Below are positions 6,197-9,838 of a stretch of 9,838 nt of DNA, piece by piece (position 1 is the first letter of the stretch; each line of letters starts with the position of its first letter). This DNA is from Ruminococcaceae bacterium UBA5408. Lineage in GTDB: Bacteria > Bacillota > Clostridia > Oscillospirales > Acutalibacteraceae. The DNA is taken from the NCBI GenBank assembly GCA_002407645.1, contig DHNU01000073.1, forward strand, positions 1-9,838, in the 5' to 3' direction. The notes beneath the pieces were generated by a model, which did no database searches, was not told the origin of the DNA, and was given only the letters and a program-made list of their open reading frames with translations. The translations under genes and the position numbers were made by a program.

Positions 6197-6231
6197 ATGC
6201 TTGTTTATACTAAGCATGAGGTGATTTTTAT
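6197..6231 (+). repeat. 35-bp direct repeat, copy B (leader of the small-protein gene)
   Basis: This is identical to 4848-4882. Here the repeat forms a 7-bp hairpin (CATGCTT 6196-6202 with AAGCATG 6212-6218). Its 3' flank GAGGTGAT is the ribosome site of the gene starting at 6230. The GG of that site (6220-6221) can pair with CC at 6193-6194, extending the stem across one mismatch. Confidence 0.9.
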
Positions 6232-6409
6232 GTTTAATAGCAAAGATAATGATAAAGAAAACAATTGCAGAATGAAAGTGAAAGTAAAAAAAATGTCAAC
6301 GACACTTCCGAATATGAGCAGGAGTAAAAATTCAACAGATTCATTGGGAAGCTATACGGGAACTTCGAGCGACGGCGAAAAACCGGTGCAGGATGCAGAT
6401 GATTTATAA
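6230..6409 (+). CDS. Small hydrophilic protein of unknown function (59 residues)
   Basis: I do not recognise this protein. The ATG at 6230 is preferred over the in-frame ATG at 6197, because the strong GAGGTGAT (6218-6225) sits just before it and the upstream codons are part of the repeat hairpin. The product has a charged, lysine-rich first third (DNDKENN, then MKVKVKKM), a Ser/Thr/Asn-rich middle and an acidic end (SLGSYTGTSSDGEKPVQDADDL split around residue 45). There is no signal peptide or membrane helix, and a single cysteine (C13). It looks largely disordered. It is followed at 72 bases by the M23 peptidase gene without a terminator, so the two are probably cotranscribed. Confidence 0.65.
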   Translation: MFNSKDNDKENNCRMKVKVKKMSTTLPNMSRSKNSTDSLGSYTGTSSDGEKPVQDADDL

Positions 6410-6481
6410 ATTTATAGCTATATTTTCAGATTAAACATCATAATAATAGATAGACTATAAGAATTTACGGTAGGTGATTTC

Positions 6482-7489
6482 TTGTTTTCTCCGATTATTA
6501 AGATGAAAAAACTTCTTGCATGGTTAATAATAGCTGCCGCATCTGTGGCAGCTATTGCAATTTGCGTAAATTTGAATATTAACGCTCCGCTCGCTGTTCA
6601 GACAGAAAAAACTTCCGGTGATTTTATTAAATATGTTGAGTTTAACGTTCCATATATCGCGCTGAAAAAAGCTCTTAATTTGGATATTGCGTCACAAAAA
6701 GAAGAAAAAAAGCTTGACTGGATAGAAATACTTTCATACCTTGCCGCTAAATACGGAGGAGATTTCAAACGCTATAAAAGTAACGATATGGATGTTTTGG
6801 TTTCAAAACTAAAAACACAAGACATAGAAGAATTGACAAAAGATATGAAATACTATAATTATTTTCACGAAGCATATACGGCCGTGCTTGGAGGACTTGT
6901 AGGTACATATAAAGTAAACGGAGAAGAAAAATACGGACTTATGGGTTTTTCACCTATTGCTAAAACTTTTCCTTACCAGCATTATGATGATTTCGGAGCA
7001 TCAAGGTCATACGGTTACAAACGTCTTCACCTTGGTCATGACATGATGGCGGCAACCGGTACGCCGGTTATTGCGGTCGAATCGGGCGTAGTTGAGGCAC
7101 TTGGCTGGAATCAATACGGAGGTTGGAGGATAGGCATACGCAGCTTGGACAAAAAGCGTTATTATTATTATGCTCATTTGCGCCAGAACCGTCCGTATGC
7201 CGCGAATTTGGCAGTAGGGCAGACTGTAACAGCGGGTGATGTTATAGGCTATGTGGGGCATACAGGATACAGTGCGAAAGAAAATGTAAATAATATTAGG
7301 GTGAGCCATTTGCATTTTGGACTTCAGCTTATATTTGATGAAAGCCAAAAAGAATGCGTAAATGAAATTTGGGTAGATGTCTATCCTCTTACTATGCTTT
7401 TAAGTCAAAATAAATCTGAGGTTTACCGTGATGACGCAACAAAAGAGTATTACAGCAAGAATAAAATTGAAATAATTTACAATCAGTAA
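6482..7489 (+). CDS. Membrane-anchored M23 (LytM-type) zinc endopeptidase
   Basis: This is a 335-residue protein. A short basic N-terminus (KMKK) and one hydrophobic segment at about 11-30 form a signal anchor, which puts the rest outside the membrane. A helical linker region spans about 50-160. The peptidase domain spans about 180-285 with zinc ligands H183 and D187 (HLGHD), catalytic H232 (YAHL) and H276/H278 in SHLHFG. All key residues are present, so it should be active in cleaving peptide crosslinks of the cell wall rather than being a degenerate activator. The TTG start at 6482 is chosen because AGGTGAT (6472-6478) lies at correct spacing. The internal ATG at 6503 has no good ribosome site. 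It follows the 59-residue gene, and no terminator separates it from the tRNA. Confidence 0.92.
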   Translation: MFSPIIKMKKLLAWLIIAAASVAAIAICVNLNINAPLAVQTEKTSGDFIKYVEFNVPYIALKKALNLDIASQKEEKKLDWIEILSYLAAKYGGDFKRYKSNDMDVLVSKLKTQDIEELTKDMKYYNYFHEAYTAVLGGLVGTYKVNGEEKYGLMGFSPIAKTFPYQHYDDFGASRSYGYKRLHLGHDMMAATGTPVIAVESGVVEALGWNQYGGWRIGIRSLDKKRYYYYAHLRQNRPYAANLAVGQTVTAGDVIGYVGHTGYSAKENVNNIRVSHLHFGLQLIFDESQKECVNEIWVDVYPLTMLLSQNKSEVYRDDATKEYYSKNKIEIIYNQ

Positions 7490-7498
7490 AATTTTTTA

Positions 7499-7527
7499 TT
7501 GATTTTGTCGTTCCGCTGTGTTATAAT
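7499..7527 (+). promoter_or_regulatory. tRNA-Leu promoter
   Basis: TTGATT (7499-7504) and consensus TATAAT (7522-7527) are separated by 17 bases, with TG-T ahead of the -10 (extended). Transcription should begin about 9 bases before the mature tRNA. Confidence 0.75.
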
Positions 7528-7542
7528 ATCAAATGTTGAATT

Positions 7543-7629
7543 GCTGGTGTGGCGGAATCGGCAGACGCAAGGGACTTAAAATCCCTCGGTAGCAATACCG
7601 TGCCAGTTCAAGTCTGGCCACCAGCACCA
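7543..7629 (+). tRNA. tRNA-Leu (anticodon UAA)
   Basis: The acceptor stem GCTGGTG (7543-7549) pairs with CACCAGC (7619-7625), followed by discriminator A and an encoded CCA (7627-7629). The anticodon stem AGGGA/TCCCT encloses the loop CTTAAAA, with TAA at 7577-7579. A long variable arm (CGGTAGCAATACCG) marks it as class II, as expected for Leu, and the T arm carries GTTCAAGTC. It reads UUA codons, which are frequent in this AT-rich genome. Confidence 0.96.
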
Positions 7630-7633
7630 ACCT

Positions 7634-7675
7634 AAAATATAGTGTGAGTTTTTGAACTTACACTATATTTTTTTT
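7634..7675 (+). terminator. Terminator after tRNA-Leu
   Basis: A 17-bp stem (7634-7650 with 7655-7671) with a single G-T wobble and a TTTG loop is followed by eight T (7668-7675). It is one of the strongest terminators in the window. Confidence 0.93.
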
Positions 7676-7821
7676 ATGCAATAATCAAGTAAAGATAATT
7701 TATATTATCCTGTGGAAAATAACAGACGTAGGTATCATATGTCTAAAGATTTATCTGATATGGCATAGAAGAATTGCAATAACTGTTCCCGCGTTTTTCA
7801 ATTGTAGCCAATGAATTTTTC

Positions 7822-7849
7822 TCCTTGTTTTTGGAGGACTGAACAAGGA
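7822..7849 (+). repeat. 8-bp inverted repeat
   Basis: TCCTTGTT (7822-7829) pairs with AACAAGGA (7842-7849) around a 12-base loop that contains GGAGGA. No start codon follows at the right distance. It lies in the leader region of the zinc-ribbon gene, and its role is unknown. Confidence 0.4.
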
Positions 7850-7869
7850 TAATAATCTTGGTAGATGAT

Positions 7870-7897
7870 TACCATACTGTCAGCCCTGCTGATGGTA
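7870..7897 (+). promoter_or_regulatory. Leader stem-loop upstream of the zinc-ribbon gene
   Basis: TCAGC (7880-7884) pairs with GCTGA (7888-7892) around CCT. Beyond a five-base bulge, TACCA (7870-7874) pairs with TGGTA (7893-7897). The hairpin ends 11 bases before the AGGGGTGAT ribosome site. It could influence mRNA stability or translation, but no regulatory class is recognised. Confidence 0.4.
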
Positions 7898-7922
7898 TAA
7901 ATGATTATAGGGGTGATGCTAA

Positions 7923-8135
7923 ATGCAGTTGGCTGATTTGAAAGATTATCTTGATATTGATTCTGCGGCTATAAGTTTTCAATCAGAAATCTACGTTGCG
8001 TATGCTGTATGTAGAAAACATTGCGGAAATAAAGAATTTATATCTGACGGAAAAACACAAGTATGTCAATATTGTGGTCACCATATGCTTCATACGGTAG
8101 GGGAAAAATATGTTATACAAGAAGATAAAGTTTAG
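7923..8135 (+). CDS. Small zinc-ribbon-like protein (70 residues)
   Basis: I do not recognise a named family. Four cysteines, C30-x3-C34 and C48-x2-C51, followed by H53-H54, form a likely zinc ribbon spanning about 30-60. The acidic N-terminus (LADLKDYLDIDSAA) is followed by a hydrophobic stretch YVAYAV. There is no signal peptide. The start is set by AGGGGTGAT (7909-7917) five bases upstream. A hairpin terminator at 8172-8194 makes this a self-contained single-gene unit in what looks like accessory DNA downstream of the tRNA. It could be an adaptor or a nucleic-acid-binding accessory protein. The tidy expression signals argue for a real gene, although it is flanked by relics. Confidence 0.6.
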   Translation: MQLADLKDYLDIDSAAISFQSEIYVAYAVCRKHCGNKEFISDGKTQVCQYCGHHMLHTVGEKYVIQEDKV

Positions 8136-8171
8136 GTATATCCGTTTCATAAAGTTATTAAATCTTTTGCT

Positions 8172-8194
8172 GGCTTCCGGGTGGGAGCTTTTTT
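8172..8194 (+). terminator. Terminator after the zinc-ribbon gene
   Basis: GCTTCC (8173-8178) pairs with GGGAGC (8183-8188) with one G-T wobble around a GGGT loop, followed by six T (8189-8194). It is compact and GC-rich, 37 bases after the stop codon. Confidence 0.7.
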
Positions 8195-8218
8195 CATGCT
8201 CATTTTCAGGAAAGCGAG

Positions 8219-8284
8219 GTGAATCCTGTACAGACTTTGGAAGAATACAAAGAAGAAATCATACAAAACAGTACAACATTATAA
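8219..8284 (+). pseudogene. Short coding-like frame joined to the terminase fragment
   Basis: A GTG at 8219 opens 21 codons reading V-NPVQTLEEYKEEIIQN and then STTL before a stop. The amphipathic, Glu/Lys-rich reading looks coding-like, while the frame continuing into the terminase fragment does not (TDFGRIQRRNHTKQ) until about 8272. This suggests the 5' end of some other gene fused out of frame to the terminase piece. I do not recognise its family. Confidence 0.3.
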
Positions 8285-8532
8285 AGGAAGCCATGAAAGC
8301 CTACACCAACAAGCTTATGATAGGCATTACCACGGCGGGCGATAACATGACTTCGTTCTGCTGCAAGTGCCTGCAATACTGCAAAAAGATTCTGGACGGA
8401 ACCGCTTCGGACGAAGCATATTTTTTGTTGATCTGCAAAGCGGACGAGGATGAAAACGGTGATGTCGATTTTACGAACCCATTGATTAATGAAATGGCAA
8501 ACCCCGATACGAATTCGCACTTTTTGTCTTAA
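8272..8532 (+). pseudogene. Internal fragment of a phage terminase large subunit
   Basis: From about 8272 the frame reads YNIIKEAMKAYTNKLMIGIT, then TAGDNM, LQYCKKILDG, CKADEDENGD and NPLINEMANP. This fits the region around the end of the ATPase motor of Terminase_1-type large subunits of Firmicutes phages, in particular the IGITTAG coupling-motif area. Roughly 78 residues survive out of a typical 500-600, with no Walker A and no nuclease domain. The match fades after NP (about 8505), and the frame stops at 8532. The unexpected cysteines in FCCKCLQYC suggest neutral drift. The GC content is visibly higher than in neighbours. It is a dead remnant of a prophage or related element. Confidence 0.72.
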
Positions 8533-8960
8533 TGCAACATTAATACATAAAGATGGTAAAATACTCTATGGAAAAACTTGAGCAGTAAGCATATATATAT
8601 GCATATAAATTACTGAAACTATGTTAAAAAAATATTAAAATATAACAAATATCCAGAACTTTCCAAAGATAGTTATCCATTACAACTATATAAAAAGTTT
8701 TCTTTTAAAAATCAGATGGAACGAAACTTGTATTTAATTACAATATTTTTCCATGTTATTCTCTATGCCTTGAAAATAGAATATTATCTATAATTAACCT
8801 TTTATTTATTAAGATCGGCCATAAAATGCAAAGTAAAAATTAAACTTAAATAGAAAATGTTATTACGCGGATATGAATATAGCACCAGCTATTAATCCAT
8901 ACCAATGTTCGTATAGGAAAAGCATATTAAAAATCCGAAAGGATTTAGATAACAAACATT

Positions 8961-9031
8961 CACTGCGGCAAGTCGCCGCCGACACAGGAAAACCCAATTT
9001 GCTGTTTTTCTGTGCCGTGTATCCATCAGTG
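8961..9031 (+). other. Structured-RNA candidate (three-helix leader)
   Basis: CACTG (8961-8965) can pair with CAGTG (9027-9031), enclosing two hairpins. The first is GCGGC (8965-8969) with GCCGC (8975-8979). The second is CACAG-G-AAAA (8983-8992) with TTTT-CTGTG (9006-9014), with one bulged G. The block is clearly richer in GC than its flanks. It ends 25 bases before an AAGGAGG (9056-9062). The layout resembles a structured mRNA leader. It may be a leftover of a mobile element, but I cannot assign it to a known RNA class. Confidence 0.45.
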
Positions 9032-9055
9032 TGGGGGCTGACATTATTATAGTAG

Positions 9056-9087
9056 AAGGAGGTATTGGAGTGTATGCAATAGATTAA
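9056..9087 (+). pseudogene. Orphan ribosome site and five-codon frame
   Basis: A perfect AAGGAGG (9056-9062) is followed after seven bases by GTG (9070), then TAT GCA ATA GAT TAA. The ATG at 9074 gives only two codons. Such a strong site leading nowhere suggests either a leader peptide or the truncated start of a lost gene. Confidence 0.4.
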
Positions 9088-9110
9088 CCTTATTTTTCGC
9101 AGAGCATGGA

Positions 9111-9143
9111 TTGTTTCACAATATTTTTAGTGTTTTGAAACAA
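9111..9143. repeat. 8-bp inverted repeat upstream of the family 2 hydrolase gene
   Basis: TTGTTTCA (9111-9118) and TGAAACAA (9136-9143) are perfect complements 17 bases apart, about 50-80 bases upstream of the hydrolase start. This is the position and form of a possible operator for a sugar-responsive repressor, but no regulator is nearby. Confidence 0.4.
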
Positions 9144-9191
9144 AATGGGTAGGAAAAAAATAAATCGTTTGGAAGAGGAGAAGGGTGAAAT

Positions 9192-9838
9192 ATGAAATTT
9201 CAAGTATTGAAGAAATTTACAGCCGCATTATTAACGATGACGGTTATTTTTTGCAACGCAAATGCTTTGATTTTTGCAAATGCCGCAGAAAAAAATACGT
9301 TGGATTCCCAGACGCAAATAAATTATAAAGGTGAAAGAAAATTAGACTTTGATTCAGACTGGAAATTCCATTGGCAGGAAACAACGAATGAAAAAGAAAT
9401 GATTGATGCCAGTGCGCAGAATTATGATGACTCGGGCAATGATTGGAAACCAGTTGATCTTCCTCATGACTGGTGCCCTGAGATGGGATTTAACGAAAAT
9501 GGAATAGGTAATACAGGCTTTTCCTATGGCGGTACCGGATGGTATCGCAAGACATTTACACTTCCGGATGAACTGGAAGGTAAAAAAATTGATATTCAGT
9601 TCGATGGGGTTCATATGCTGAGCGATGTGTGGATTAATGGGACACATTTAGGACAGTGGCCTTATGGATATACTACATTTAACTATGATTTGACTCCATA
9701 TTTGAAATTTGACGGTGAAAATACGGTTGCAGTTCGGGTGGTGAACCGCCAGCCTAACAGCAGATGGTACTCAGGAGGCGGAATTAACCGCAATGTATGG
9801 CTTAACATTACAAACGATGTGCATGTGGACCGGTTTGG
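9192..9838 (+). CDS. Secreted glycoside hydrolase family 2 protein (beta-galactosidase/glucuronidase-like), 5' part
   Basis: The first 215 residues of a large protein are present, cut by the window end. A signal peptide is clear: basic KFQVLKK, a hydrophobic core at about 9-28 and an A-N-A-A cleavage region near 29-32. The N-terminal jelly-roll sugar-binding domain of family 2 follows from about residue 45, with the DFDSDWKFHW opening, LPHDW, GGTGWYRKTF, the DVWINGTHLG turn and the RWYSGGGINRNVW segment (191-203) typical of the family. The catalytic barrel with its acid/base and nucleophile glutamates lies beyond the window, so substrate specificity cannot be judged. The start is supported by AGGAG (9176-9180) and AAGGGTG (9181-9187). 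Export is less common than cytoplasmic location for this family and suggests degradation of host or plant glycans at the cell surface. Confidence 0.9.
   Translation, partial: MKFQVLKKFTAALLTMTVIFCNANALIFANAAEKNTLDSQTQINYKGERKLDFDSDWKFHWQETTNEKEMIDASAQNYDDSGNDWKPVDLPHDWCPEMGFNENGIGNTGFSYGGTGWYRKTFTLPDELEGKKIDIQFDGVHMLSDVWINGTHLGQWPYGYTTFNYDLTPYLKFDGENTVAVRVVNRQPNSRWYSGGGINRNVWLNITNDVHVDRF

Larger units (their letters stand above)
8533..9191. other. About 660 bases without a supported gene
   Basis: The left part (8533-8930) is very AT-rich with stops in all frames. It contains only minimal frames (for example M-EKLEQ from 8568) and a TATATATATGCATATA-like stretch near 8591. At 8931-8946 there is a perfect 6-bp hairpin AAATCC-GAAA-GGATTT without a T-run. 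The right part holds the structured-RNA candidate (8961-9031), an orphan ribosome site and five-codon frame (9056-9087), and an inverted repeat (9111-9143) before the family 2 hydrolase gene. Confidence 0.6.

Noticed and set aside
6197..6229. Upstream ATG at 6197 as the start of the small-protein gene
   Set aside because: It lies in the hairpin arm of the repeat and has no ribosome site, while GAGGTGAT is ideally placed for ATG 6230.
4848..6231. Two identical 35-bp copies considered as a CRISPR-like array
   Set aside because: There are only two copies, 1.3 kb apart, separated by genes and with no regular spacer series or cas genes.
7743..7900. Short frames between the tRNA terminator and the zinc-ribbon gene (M-SKDLSDMA; M-ITILSALLMV)
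   Set aside because: They are 9-11 codons long with no convincing ribosome site or recognisable similarity. They are better explained as non-coding leader.
8110..8271. First 54 codons of the frame that runs into the terminase fragment, as a real N-terminus
   Set aside because: This stretch reads through the end of the zinc-ribbon gene and its terminator and looks non-coding. The ATG at 8110 lies inside the preceding gene.
8883..8889. CACCAGC matching the acceptor 3' end of the tRNA-Leu, considered as an att site
   Set aside because: Only seven bases match, which is not surprising over 1.2 kb. The flanks do not resemble the tRNA T arm.
8958..9150. Open translation through the structured-RNA island (Cys/Pro-rich reading) as a gene
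   Set aside because: It is interrupted by a stop, has odd composition and overlaps strong base-pairing, so it is more likely RNA structure than protein.

Overview
The window looks like an AT-rich, low-GC Gram-positive anaerobe of the Clostridia. The signs are strong AGGAGG-type ribosome sites, a flavin reductase-rubredoxin fusion, a split transketolase, a clostridial-type M23 peptidase and a Leu-tRNA with encoded CCA. I cannot name a species.

Layout. Bases 1-117 hold the 3' end of a rarA-like gene interrupted by an in-frame TAA. A monocistronic flavin reductase-rubredoxin gene follows (186-842). Next is a two-gene transketolase operon (996-2786) ending in a strong terminator. A ROK glucokinase on the minus strand (3968-3018) is divergent from a polyisoprenyl-phosphate sugar-1-phosphate transferase (4131-4823). 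A minus-strand two-gene unit (5877-4899) encodes a six-helix membrane protein translationally coupled to a winged-helix regulator, with a perfect palindrome over its promoter. This unit is bracketed by a 35-bp perfect direct repeat. The second copy forms the leader of a 59-residue small-protein gene, which is followed by a membrane-anchored M23 endopeptidase gene (6482-7489). A tRNA-Leu(UAA) with its own promoter and terminator closes this housekeeping part.

Beyond the tRNA (7676 onward) the DNA looks accessory. It holds a self-contained micro-gene for a zinc-ribbon protein, a broken piece of a phage terminase large subunit, and about 660 bases without a gene. That gene-free stretch contains a structured-RNA candidate followed by an excellent ribosome site that leads only to a five-codon frame. 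The start of a secreted glycoside hydrolase family 2 protein then runs off the window.

How the genes may work together. The flavin reductase-rubredoxin would serve O2/NO detoxification electron transfer. The transketolase and glucokinase feed central sugar metabolism. The sugar transferase and M23 peptidase act at the cell surface. The most unusual features are the 35-bp repeat pair that doubles as terminator and translation leader, the rarA nonsense codon, and the relic/structured-RNA region downstream of the tRNA. I found no complete, clearly new defence or mobile system.
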